Below are positions 7,694 to 15,163 of a DNA stretch of 64,000 bases, one piece after another (the first letter of the stretch is position 1; each line of letters begins with the position of its first letter). The DNA is from Chromohalobacter israelensis (GTDB taxonomy: Bacteria > Pseudomonadota > Gammaproteobacteria > Pseudomonadales > Halomonadaceae). Location of the stretch: positions 218,851 through 282,850 of the forward strand of contig JQNW01000003.1 in the NCBI GenBank assembly GCA_000761475.1, read 5' to 3'. The notes under the pieces are model-generated. The model was not told the DNA's origin, did no database searches, and saw only the letters and a list, made by a program, of their open reading frames with translations. Position numbers and translations under genes: made by a program.

Positions 7694-9346
7694 ATGTATA
7701 ATTTATTTTCAAGGCTGAGCTTCCTGCGTCCGGTTTTGACGACGGACTTCCTGACCTTTTTGGTGAGCCTTGGTGTTACATTGTTTTATAATACGCCTTT
7801 TTGGGATGAGGTTTTTGATTATATCTCTCCAGCAGGAATAATGGACTGGTTGCTTTTGCTCGAGTATGGGGTTGTTCTTACTTTTCTGCAGTTTTTTGTA
7901 TTTGTTTTTTTAGTGAATCGTTGGCTGGCGAAACCTTTTCTTGTTGCCATAATATGTTTGGCAGCGGCCGTTAACTTTTATACAAGCCGTTATGGCGTAT
8001 ACTTCAATACCGATATGGTGAACAACGTTCTGCAGACGGATACTAAGGAAGCTGGTGAGCTGTTTACTTGGGGGTTCCTTGGATACATGATTGTTTATGC
8101 CGCTATTCCTTCACTGTTTGTTATCTGGGTGCGTATAAAAAGAGAGAGCCTTTTGAGGTCTGTTTTGAGACGCGCAGTGGTGGTGCTAGCAAGCACCCTG
8201 GTATTGAGCGGCTTCATTTTACTGACATTTCAAAGCGTGTCGGCTTTGATGAGGACGCATCATGAGCTGCGTTTCTTGGTCACTCCGGGTAACGCGATAG
8301 TCTCTACTGTTCAAGCTTTAGCTCCTGCACAAGCTCCTCTGCCTGATAAGAAAATTCCGCTTGAGAGCGATGCGAAACTGGCAGACGAGGCATCGAATGG
8401 TAATAGCAAGCCTAAGCTTCTCGTCATTGTGGTCGGGGAGACGATGCGGGCTGCCAATTGGGGTCTCAATGGCTATGAGAGGCAGACGACACCGAAGTTG
8501 AATGATCGCAACGTGATCAATTTTCCTCATGTAACATCTTGTGGCACAAGCACGGCAGTTTCTTTACCTTGCATGTTCTCTCCGCTTGGTCACGATGACT
8601 ATGACGAGCGCTATATTAAAAGTCATGAGTCACTTCTTGATGTGTTAAAGCATGCCGGTATTGATGTCGAATGGTTTGATAATCAATCGGGATGTAAAGG
8701 GGTATGTGAAGGCGTTAAAAACGAAACATTGTCTCTGCAGAGTTTTCCTGATCTTTGTGCATCGGGCCGCTGCTATGATGAGGCTCTTGTCGAGCGTTTA
8801 AAAGATGAGCTGAAGAAAAATTCGGGTTCTAACGATGATAAGGTCGTTGTGTTGCACCAATTAGGCAATCATGGCCCTAGTTATTATCAGCGTTATCCTG
8901 AGCCTTTTGGCAGGTTTGCCCCGGTATGTGAAACTGCTGATTTAAACAAGTGCCAAAAAAATGAGATTGTAAATGCATATGATAATGGCGTTCTTTACAC
9001 CGATAGTGTCTTAGATAGTCTGATTTCCGCCTTAAAATCTCAGTCTCAATATTCGGCTGCCATGTTGTATGTGGCCGATCATGGTGAGTCGTTAGGTGAA
9101 AATGGTGTTTATTTACATGGATTGCCTTACTCAATCGCACCGAGAGAACAAACGCATGTGCCCATGACGTGGTGGTTGGATAAGGACTTTGTTGGCTCCA
9201 CGGGACTGGATAATGATTGTTTATATAAAAATGCAGACGACACATATAGTCATGCCAACTTGTTTTCAAGCATTCTGGGATTGATGCAAGTAGCAACATC
9301 GGCATATAAGCCCGATCAAGACATAACATCGGCATGTCGTACATGA
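7694..9346 (+). CDS. eptA: Lipid A phosphoethanolamine transferase
   Basis: EptA (PmrC) transfers phosphoethanolamine from phosphatidylethanolamine to lipid A phosphate at the periplasmic face, lowering negative charge and giving cationic peptide resistance. The protein is about 550 aa with five N-terminal membrane helices and a periplasmic sulfatase-fold domain. Catalytic and zinc motifs are present: VVGETMRAANWGLNGY, TSCGTSTAVSLPCMFS with the Thr nucleophile region, LGNHGPSYYQRYP and VADHGESLGENGVYLHG. ATG 7694 is preferred over the upstream in-frame start because GAGGTGAGG lies 6 bp before it and it restores the usual family length. It is in an operon with the PAP2 gene. Confidence 0.95.
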   Translation: MYNLFSRLSFLRPVLTTDFLTFLVSLGVTLFYNTPFWDEVFDYISPAGIMDWLLLLEYGVVLTFLQFFVFVFLVNRWLAKPFLVAIICLAAAVNFYTSRYGVYFNTDMVNNVLQTDTKEAGELFTWGFLGYMIVYAAIPSLFVIWVRIKRESLLRSVLRRAVVVLASTLVLSGFILLTFQSVSALMRTHHELRFLVTPGNAIVSTVQALAPAQAPLPDKKIPLESDAKLADEASNGNSKPKLLVIVVGETMRAANWGLNGYERQTTPKLNDRNVINFPHVTSCGTSTAVSLPCMFSPLGHDDYDERYIKSHESLLDVLKHAGIDVEWFDNQSGCKGVCEGVKNETLSLQSFPDLCASGRCYDEALVERLKDELKKNSGSNDDKVVVLHQLGNHGPSYYQRYPEPFGRFAPVCETADLNKCQKNEIVNAYDNGVLYTDSVLDSLISALKSQSQYSAAMLYVADHGESLGENGVYLHGLPYSIAPREQTHVPMTWWLDKDFVGSTGLDNDCLYKNADDTYSHANLFSSILGLMQVATSAYKPDQDITSACRT

Positions 9347-9387
9347 CTTTAAAAACTTACCTGCAGTAGCACCGAGCTGGGGAGTGT

Positions 9388-9624
9388 ATGATGGTTTATA
9401 GGTTTCAGTATGACATGTTATCAAGGCCTTTTCGGATCATAAGAAACTTAGCCAGGGCCGTCCGTAGTATGGCTGGTGAGGCTCTCTTTAGATGTTTCTT
9501 TTTCGAGGCCTGTATTTTTACTTTATACATTTTTCTTGGAGCATTCGTTGTGCCTTTTGCACTGGTGCTTGGCTTTTACAAGATCGTCAGGCATGTTCTT
9601 GCGAAGGTCGGCGGAGGGGCGTGA
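9388..9624 (+). CDS. Small membrane protein of unknown function
   Basis: This 78-aa protein has a basic N-terminal half (RPFRIIRNLARAVRS) and one long hydrophobic segment (ACIFTLYIFLGAFVVPFALV). It starts 41 bp after eptA, behind GGGGAG, and ends within the strong bidirectional terminator, so it is the last gene of the PAP2-eptA operon. I do not recognise it. Size and context recall small regulatory peptides found with lipid A modification enzymes, but nothing in the sequence proves such a role. Confidence 0.6.
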   Translation: MMVYRFQYDMLSRPFRIIRNLARAVRSMAGEALFRCFFFEACIFTLYIFLGAFVVPFALVLGFYKIVRHVLAKVGGGA

Positions 9625-9660
9625 ATTGAAAGAGCCGCCTTGAAGGCGGCTCTTTCAATT
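9624..9660. terminator. Strong bidirectional terminator
   Basis: An 18-bp perfect inverted repeat (AATTGAAAGAGCCGCCTT / AAGGCGGCTCTTTCAATT) with flanking A and T runs on both sides. It serves the eptA operon (rightward) and the cytochrome b561 gene (leftward), overlapping both stop regions. Confidence 0.9.
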
Positions 9661-10207
9661 ATTCTTGGCGTTTTTTTGTTTTTTGACCAGTAAACATCGC
9701 CTTGGTAAGATTTTGTGTTGTTAACTTGCTGGAAATAATTACACCAATAACATGTAGTATTGCTGCAATAAGAAGGGCGTTTCCCAATATTGGGTGTATG
9801 GTTTCTATCAGTGCGTTTTCATGAAAGGTGTGCGTTGTTAGAAGCCAGCCCAATATTGCTTGCAGTCCAAGTCCTCCTAATAGTAAAAAGACCATGGCGC
9901 TGCCGGCGGGATTGTGGCCGTCATAATGTCGTTCATGCCCATGTCGCATTTTTCGTAAATGTTGAAGTATTTCTTTTGGTGAGTAAGTGAAGTTGATGAA
10001 CCGTGCGTGTCGAGTCCCTATGACTCCCCATATGATTCGTAATACTACTACTACGCCTACTGTATATCCTGCCCATTCATGTAGTGTCTGCAATTGGCCA
10101 GAGCTCAGCCAGGCTGTCATGAACGCTATGACCAACGTCCAGTGAAGTATCCTTACTATTGGGTCCCAAATCTTTACCTTTTGGGGATGTTCTTCTCTAT
10201 GCGCCAT
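9659..10207 (-). CDS. Cytochrome b561-family diheme membrane protein
   Basis: This four-helix b-type cytochrome transfers electrons within the inner membrane. The N-terminus has VKIWDPIVRILHWTLV with a heme-ligand His, then LHEWAGYTVGVVVVLRIIWG, and the C-terminus HPILGNALLIAAILHVIGV supplies further His ligands. The length of 182 aa fits the family. ATG 10207 is chosen over the longer frame because GGAGA precedes it by a good distance. The partner is unknown; related proteins act with periplasmic c-type cytochromes or superoxide/peptide redox systems. It is AT-rich and appears to be the last gene of the acquired block. Confidence 0.9.
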   Translation of the reverse strand: MAHREEHPQKVKIWDPIVRILHWTLVIAFMTAWLSSGQLQTLHEWAGYTVGVVVVLRIIWGVIGTRHARFINFTYSPKEILQHLRKMRHGHERHYDGHNPAGSAMVFLLLGGLGLQAILGWLLTTHTFHENALIETIHPILGNALLIAAILHVIGVIISSKLTTQNLTKAMFTGQKTKKRQE

Positions 10208-10285
10208 CAGGTTTCTCCATTCTTGGTATGAAGCAAAAGCCAATAGGTTTGGTCTATTGATTAAACAGCAGCTATTGGAGGTTAT

Positions 10286-10429
10286 ATGGTAAGAAAATAT
10301 TCTGATGACTTACTTAAAGAGCGCGGTGGTTCTATGTTCAAGTTGGATAGCGTGTTATCTCGGTTCGAGACACCCCTCTTGAACAGGCAGTCATGGCGCT
10401 TAAGTGATGTGATGATGGCTATATATTCA
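10286..10429 (+). other. Possible truncated ORF at the edge of the AT-rich block
   Basis: An ATG preceded by TTGGAGG opens a frame starting MVRKYSDDLLKERGGSMFKL. Its first 48 codons are AT-rich and look coding. After about 10430 the DNA becomes GC-rich and the frame merely shadows the opposite-strand ykvA-like gene to 10660. It may be the 5' remnant of a gene broken where the island joins the backbone. I do not recognise the peptide. Confidence 0.3.
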
Positions 10430-10813
10430 CATGAAAAGCCTGACCAAGAGCGCGGCACAAGCGACCCAGGTGGCAATGATGACACCAGCCGCCAGGCGAC
10501 TGACTGGTCTAGCGATTGCTTTGTCGGCTGCTTTCCTGTGCTCTTCCATTACTCTGGAGGGGATGAGTCGGACGACTATCAGGATGCCGAGGGGCACGAT
10601 CACCAGATCGTCCAGATAGCCGAGCACTGGGATGAAATCCGGGATCAAGTCGATGGGTGACACCGCGTACGCAGTGACAAACAGCGCTAGAATTTTAACG
10701 AAGCACGATGTGCGCGGGTCGTGCGCGGCAAGCCAGATCGCATGTACATCCCGCTTGAGTGCGCGCGCCCATTGCTGGGCGCATAGCAATAGTTTTGTTG
10801 TTATAAAGACCAT
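10427..10813 (-). CDS. YkvA family (DUF1232) membrane protein
   Basis: The 128-aa protein carries the hallmark DUF1232 motif SPIDLIPDFIPVLGYLDDLV in the middle, followed by a second hydrophobic stretch and a C-terminal membrane segment. The family has no established biochemical function. It starts directly after the stop of the His-rich MFS exporter (TGA-GTG-ATG), so the two are co-transcribed. The GTG at 10816 is an alternative start. GC-rich, so on the backbone side of the composition border. Confidence 0.85.
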   Translation of the reverse strand: MVFITTKLLLCAQQWARALKRDVHAIWLAAHDPRTSCFVKILALFVTAYAVSPIDLIPDFIPVLGYLDDLVIVPLGILIVVRLIPSRVMEEHRKAADKAIARPVSRLAAGVIIATWVACAALLVRLFM

Positions 10814-10816
10814 CAC

Positions 10817-12190
10817 TCATCTAGGCCATTGCGGATGATGATGATCGATCACGAAGGCATGACGATGTCGAGCTCTTGGGTGATGATGAGAGTGGCGATG
10901 CGGTTCAGGCCCCTCCCAGCCCTCATGTTCATGCTGGTGGTGGTCGTCATGGTAATGCAGGTGGGAGTGCTCCACAGGAGCATGGTCATGCTCGAGCGCC
11001 ACCGGGTCCCGTGACGGCCAGACACGAGTCGCGAGCGCCGTAGACACCAGAGCAATCGTCCCCAGCAGGGCGAAGGTCTCGATCAGGCCCGCCTGCGACC
11101 CGAACCAGCCGGCCAGCGGATAGGCCACCAGCCAGCAGCCATGCGACAGCGAGAATTGCGCGGCGAACAACGCCGGCCGGTCCTCTGAGTGACACGATTG
11201 CTTGAGTAGGTGCCCAGTAGGCGTCATGACCAGCGAGGCGCCGGCACCTAGCAGAAACCACAGCCCCATCAGGCCGATAAATCCGGGAGCGAGCAGACCA
11301 AGGAACAGACTCACTGTCATCAACGTACCGCCCGCGAGCATGACCGTGCGCTCGCGCACGCGCTCCAGCATCTTCGGCAGCAGCAGAGCCACCAGCATCG
11401 AACCGCCCCCTACCGCCGCGAAGGCCATGGCCACCGCCTGCTCGCTCAGTCCCAGGGTGGAGCGGACGTAGACCACAGTATTGACGATCTGCATGGCCCC
11501 GGCGGCCGATACCACCATGTTCAGGGCCAGCAGCCCGCGCAGCCGAGGCGTCTTCAGGTAGATCCGCATGCCGTGGGAGACCTTGCCCCACACGCTCGGC
11601 GACTCGTCCTCCGTCGCCTGGGGCGACGGCAACATCACCGAGACCACTAGGCCTGCCGAGACCAGGAAGGCTAGGCCATTGAGCAGGAACAATACATCGA
11701 AGCTCATCACCATCAATAGTGCCGCGGCGGCCATGGGACTGAGCAGGTTCTCGAGGTCATAGGCGAGCCGCGACAGCGACAGCGCGCGGGTGTACTGCTC
11801 CTCGTCCTGGAGCAGGTCCGGAATTGTTGCCTGGAAGACCGGGGTGAAGCCCGCCGAGGCGGCGTTGAGCAGGAAGATCAGCACATAGATCTGCCAGATT
11901 TCGGTGACGAAGGGCAGCGCGCAGACCACGGACGCCCGCAGCAGATCCAGGCTGACCAGCAGAGTTCGGCGCGGCAGACGCGAGGCGTAGGCCCCGACCA
12001 CCGGTGCGATGCCCACATAGGCCACCATCTTGATCGCTAGTGCCGTGCCTAGCACGATTCCTGCCTGCCCGGACGCTATGTCATGGGCCAGCAATGCCAG
12101 GGCGACCGTCGTTAGCCCGGTGCCGGCGAGGGCGGTGACCTGGGCCAGGAACAAATGGCGATAGCGACGGTGACTCAGCACTTCGAGCAT
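10817..12190 (-). CDS. NreB-like MFS exporter with His-rich C-terminal tail
   Basis: A major facilitator protein (457 aa) with 12 predicted membrane segments. The last 57 residues hold 20 histidines (pieces such as HSHLHYHDDHHQHEHE and HRHSHHHPRARHRH), forming a metal-binding cytoplasmic tail. The nickel exporter NreB of Achromobacter has the same design of MFS core plus His-rich C-terminus, so efflux of nickel, cobalt or zinc is a reasonable inference. The MFS core itself does not reveal the substrate. Followed at once by the YkvA gene. No metal regulator is seen next to it; the nearest is the PmrAB-like pair. Confidence 0.8.
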   Translation of the reverse strand: MLEVLSHRRYRHLFLAQVTALAGTGLTTVALALLAHDIASGQAGIVLGTALAIKMVAYVGIAPVVGAYASRLPRRTLLVSLDLLRASVVCALPFVTEIWQIYVLIFLLNAASAGFTPVFQATIPDLLQDEEQYTRALSLSRLAYDLENLLSPMAAAALLMVMSFDVLFLLNGLAFLVSAGLVVSVMLPSPQATEDESPSVWGKVSHGMRIYLKTPRLRGLLALNMVVSAAGAMQIVNTVVYVRSTLGLSEQAVAMAFAAVGGGSMLVALLLPKMLERVRERTVMLAGGTLMTVSLFLGLLAPGFIGLMGLWFLLGAGASLVMTPTGHLLKQSCHSEDRPALFAAQFSLSHGCWLVAYPLAGWFGSQAGLIETFALLGTIALVSTALATRVWPSRDPVALEHDHAPVEHSHLHYHDDHHQHEHEGWEGPEPHRHSHHHPRARHRHAFVIDHHHPQWPR

Positions 12191-12343
12191 GCGACTCTCC
12201 TTGCGGCGTGGCGGTCGGTTGCAGGCGGCATTTGTAGTAAAAAGTCAGGGGATGTGCTGTTGCTTGTCTTGGTAAGACCTTGTGGTGTTCAAATCAATGG
12301 AAGATGTAGTACATAAGCCTAGCCTTGACGAGCCTTTTGCAGT

Positions 12344-13744
12344 TCATGGTGTGCTCCAGACGATGGTGGCTTCCAGGCCGTGTTCGGGACGGTTGCGCAA
12401 GTGAAGCGTTGCATGCTGACGTTGCGCCAGTTCCAGGACGATGGACAGGCCGAGCCCGCTGCCGGTGGTGCGCTGATCGGCGGCGCGCCGAAAGCGTTCC
12501 GTGACCTCTTCGAGCAGGTCTTCGGGGATGCCGGGACCGCTGTCACGGACGCGGATTTGCGCCTTTCCTTGCGTGGTCTCGCCGAGCTCGACCTCCACAT
12601 GGCCGCCTTCCGGCGTGTAGCGCAGGGCGTTGTCGAGCAGGTTGCGAAACAGTATGCCGACTTCGGTTTCATCGGCCTGGATGCGTAGCTGGTGGAGTCC
12701 TTCGAGGGTCAGCCGTTGCCCGCGGTCGTGCGCGAGCGGCCACAAGTCGGCCATGAGATCGATGACGATAGGGTAAAGGTCGATCGAGGTCGCTTGTGTA
12801 TCCGGCGTGCGATCCAGGCGCGCCAGGACCAGCAACTGTTCGACGACCCGCTGCAGGCGTTCGATGCCGGTATAGGCCTTTTGCAGCGACGCGGTTTCGC
12901 CGGCCTTGGCGTTATCCAGGTGGATGCGCAGCGCGGCCAGCGGGGTGCGCAGTTCGTGCGCGGCGTCGGCGGTGAAACGGCGCTCGCGCTCCAGGGTGTC
13001 GCCCAGCCGGTCGATGAAATCGTTCAGCGACCGGTGCAGTCCCGCCAGCTCGCGGGGCACGTCGAGCTCGATGTGTCGAAGATCGCGGGCATGTCGCCCT
13101 TGCACCTGATTCGACAGGCGCCGAATGGGTTGCAGTCCACGCCGGATGATGCGGTTCATCAGCCACAGCATGACGGGCAGCAGCACCAGCATGGGAATCA
13201 GATTGTTCCAGGTGATGCGTGCCACGATCTCGTGCTGGAAGTCGCTGCGCTGGCCCATGCTGAGCCACAGGTCATGCCGGTCGTCGTACATGCTGAAGAC
13301 ACGCCAGCGCTGGCCGGCATAGTCGACCCAGCGAAAGCCTTCTTCCTCGGGGGCGGGAAAGGGCGTGCCCTGGGTCCACTTGCCCTGCAGCAGACGTGGC
13401 GTTTTGTCGGCGTTCCAGATCCCCATCACCAGCTTGCGCTCTTCCTCGTGATAGAGCCGGGGCGATGCGCCATCCTCCCCGACAGCAGGCGCGCGCCCGT
13501 CGCGGTAGGTCTCGGCGGGGTAATCGGGGATGCTCAGGGCCTGCGACAGGCGGGTCAGGTCGGCATCCTGCACATCATCGGGAAGCTGGCCGGCGACGAT
13601 CCGGCTATGCAGGCTGAGCTGGGTGTCGAGGACTTCCTCGAGCTCGTGATCGGTAATCAGGTACGCGGCGAGCACTGCCACGCCACCGGCCACGATGAGC
13701 ACCAGCGCCAGCGTACGCAGCAGGTAATAGCGAATGGAGGTCAT
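12344..13744 (-). CDS. pmrB: Sensor histidine kinase, PmrB/QseC-like
   Basis: The two-helix inner-membrane sensor (466 aa) has a periplasmic domain of roughly residues 30-175, then a second membrane helix (NNLIPMLVLLPVMLWLMNRI), a HAMP-like linker, the H-box RRFTADAAHELRTPLAALR, the N-box FRNLLDNALRYTPEGG and the G-boxes RDSGPGIPEDL and GSGLGLSIV. It overlaps the regulator gene by 4 nt. PmrB and QseC are close paralogues. PmrB is preferred because perfect PmrA boxes surround eptA and dgkA nearby. The periplasmic domain lacks an obvious ExxE iron motif in my reading, so the signal is unknown. Confidence 0.75.
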   Translation of the reverse strand: MTSIRYYLLRTLALVLIVAGGVAVLAAYLITDHELEEVLDTQLSLHSRIVAGQLPDDVQDADLTRLSQALSIPDYPAETYRDGRAPAVGEDGASPRLYHEEERKLVMGIWNADKTPRLLQGKWTQGTPFPAPEEEGFRWVDYAGQRWRVFSMYDDRHDLWLSMGQRSDFQHEIVARITWNNLIPMLVLLPVMLWLMNRIIRRGLQPIRRLSNQVQGRHARDLRHIELDVPRELAGLHRSLNDFIDRLGDTLERERRFTADAAHELRTPLAALRIHLDNAKAGETASLQKAYTGIERLQRVVEQLLVLARLDRTPDTQATSIDLYPIVIDLMADLWPLAHDRGQRLTLEGLHQLRIQADETEVGILFRNLLDNALRYTPEGGHVEVELGETTQGKAQIRVRDSGPGIPEDLLEEVTERFRRAADQRTTGSGLGLSIVLELAQRQHATLHLRNRPEHGLEATIVWSTP

Positions 13745-14403
13745 GCCGCGTGGGGATCCAGGCGATAACCGATGCCGCGCACGGTCATGATCAGGGACTT
13801 GTCGAGCTTCTTGCGCAGATGGTGGACATGGACCTCCACGGCGTTGGAGGCGACTTCCTCCCCCCAGCCATAAAGCAGGCTTTCCAGACGCGGGCGAGAC
13901 AGCACCTTGTCGGGATGGCGCGCCAGCTCGAGCAACAGAGCGTATTCGCGGCGTCCCAGGGCAACGTCGCGTCCATGCCAGCTGACGCTGTGGCTGGCTT
14001 CGTCGATGCTCAGGGCACCGAGGGTCAGGCTGCGAGACGCGCGTCCCTCGGCGCGCCGCGTGATGACGCGCAGGCGTGCCAGCAATTCCTGTAGATTGAA
14101 GGGCTTGAGTACGTAATCGTCAGCGCCGGCATCGAGTCCACGAATGCGTTCTTCGACGGCATCGCGTGCGGTGAGGATGAGTATTGGCAGTCCGGAAGCT
14201 TGGCGTAGATGCTGGAGCACTGCCATGCCATCCATGTCGGGCAGCCCCAGGTCGAGGATCATGGCACTGAATGCCTCGTTTTGGGCAGCTTCGATAGCAT
14301 GATGGCCTTCGGTGAACCAATCCACTGTATAGGCTTCGCGCACGAGTGCCGTCTTGATGCCATCGCCCAGAAGTGGATCGTCTTCGACCAAGAGTATACG
14401 CAT
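13741..14403 (-). CDS. pmrA: OmpR-family response regulator, PmrA/QseB-like
   Basis: This DNA-binding regulator (220 aa) has an N-terminal receiver domain (MRILLVEDD, phospho-acceptor Asp in MILDLGLPDMDG, TARD and LKPF) and a C-terminal winged helix (LGRREYALLLELARHPDKVL, VHVHHLRKKL, RGIGYRL). Start 14403 is chosen because the protein begins at the conserved MRILLVEDD and GGAGG precedes it. A PmrA-type repeat lies 45 bp upstream, suggesting autoregulation. It likely drives the eptA, dgkA and GT2 operons of the AT-rich block. QseB is the alternative identity. Confidence 0.78.
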   Translation of the reverse strand: MRILLVEDDPLLGDGIKTALVREAYTVDWFTEGHHAIEAAQNEAFSAMILDLGLPDMDGMAVLQHLRQASGLPILILTARDAVEERIRGLDAGADDYVLKPFNLQELLARLRVITRRAEGRASRSLTLGALSIDEASHSVSWHGRDVALGRREYALLLELARHPDKVLSRPRLESLLYGWGEEVASNAVEVHVHHLRKKLDKSLIMTVRGIGYRLDPHAA

Positions 14404-14447
14404 GGGGCCTCCTCGGTATTGGCGCCAGCGTAGCATGATGCGTAAAG

Positions 14448-14464
14448 CTTAATTCTTTCTTAAG
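14448..14464. promoter_or_regulatory. PmrA-type box upstream of the two-component genes
   Basis: CTTAAT-TCTTT-CTTAAG is a perfect YTTAAK-N5-YTTAAK on the plus strand; on the gene's strand it reads CTTAAG-AAAGA-ATTAAG. It sits 45 bp before the regulator's start codon and overlaps the last codons of the upstream gene. Autoregulation by the PmrA-like protein is inferred. Confidence 0.65.
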
Positions 14465-15065
14465 GCGGGGTGAAACCATCGGCCGCTGCACGCCGACGCT
14501 GATAGGAATGAATGTGGTCTCGCCACCGGGCCGCAAGAGAAGGGCGATGGTATCGCTCGATGGCCTGTATCACGCGCCGTGCGGCGTGGTTTAGCGCCGT
14601 CAAGTGATGGACATGGGGAATGTCCTCGGGCGCTAGGTGCGAATAGCGGGCGCGCCTCGGGGCGGGGTCGACGCTAAGTACGAGCCTGTCTGGCCGCGAC
14701 GATTCCCGCGCCCGTGAGACACATTGGCGCCGTGACCGACTTTCGTTTGCCGTGACGAGGGCAATATCGACATGCGTTACACCTTCGACGCTGATGGCGT
14801 CATTCGTGTCGGCCGATCGCACTTGAATCAGCATCTCGATACCGGCGCTCGCCACGGTCTCACGGCAGCATGCTTGTTGTGTCTGACATGTGGCCGTCAT
14901 GGGCTGGACGCGCATCGGCATGCCGCGCACCTGTCGCTCGAGTGCGGCCTGGTTCTCGCCCAACGTCCATAACAAGGCACCCCGCGGTAGCAACCAATCG
15001 ATGAGGGTTTCCGCGAAAGGTGTATCAGCGCCCGTGATGAGAATACGACGTTCCGACCAATCCAT
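14460..15065 (-). CDS. Rossmann-like protein of unknown function
   Basis: The 201-aa protein begins with RRILITGADTPFAETLIDWL, resembling the nucleotide-binding start of short-chain dehydrogenases. The usual YxxxK active site and the rest of the fold are not recognisable, and the C-terminal third is rich in Arg and His. It may be a degenerate SDR. It lies just upstream of the pmrAB-like genes, which it could share a transcript with. A near-match PmrA repeat lies 54 bp before its ATG, placing it in the putative regulon. Function unknown. Confidence 0.6.
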   Translation of the reverse strand: MDWSERRILITGADTPFAETLIDWLLPRGALLWTLGENQAALERQVRGMPMRVQPMTATCQTQQACCRETVASAGIEMLIQVRSADTNDAISVEGVTHVDIALVTANESRSRRQCVSRARESSRPDRLVLSVDPAPRRARYSHLAPEDIPHVHHLTALNHAARRVIQAIERYHRPSLAARWRDHIHSYQRRRAAADGFTPP

Positions 15066-15118
15066 GAGATACCTGCCGATGGCGGAGATGAAAGAATCGC
15101 AACACTCGCACGGTAACG

Positions 15119-15135
15119 CTTAAGAGATGCTTACG
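15119..15135. promoter_or_regulatory. PmrA-like box upstream of the Rossmann-like gene
   Basis: CTTAAG-AGATG-CTTACG matches YTTAAK-N5-YTTAAK with one mismatch, and reads CGTAAG-CATCT-CTTAAG on the gene's strand. The distance to the ATG (54 bp) is similar to the other boxes. Confidence 0.5.
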
Positions 15136-15163
15136 TCGCTCGCGGAGACGCCAGTCCCAATGT

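Noticed and set aside
12191..12343. Regulatory site between the MFS exporter and pmrB
   Set aside because: No palindrome, metal-regulator motif or PmrA box could be supported.
12692..13768. 358-aa plus-strand frame over the sensor kinase gene
   Set aside because: It mirrors the conserved kinase on the opposite strand; high-GC codon bias creates long antisense frames. No domain or ribosome binding site.
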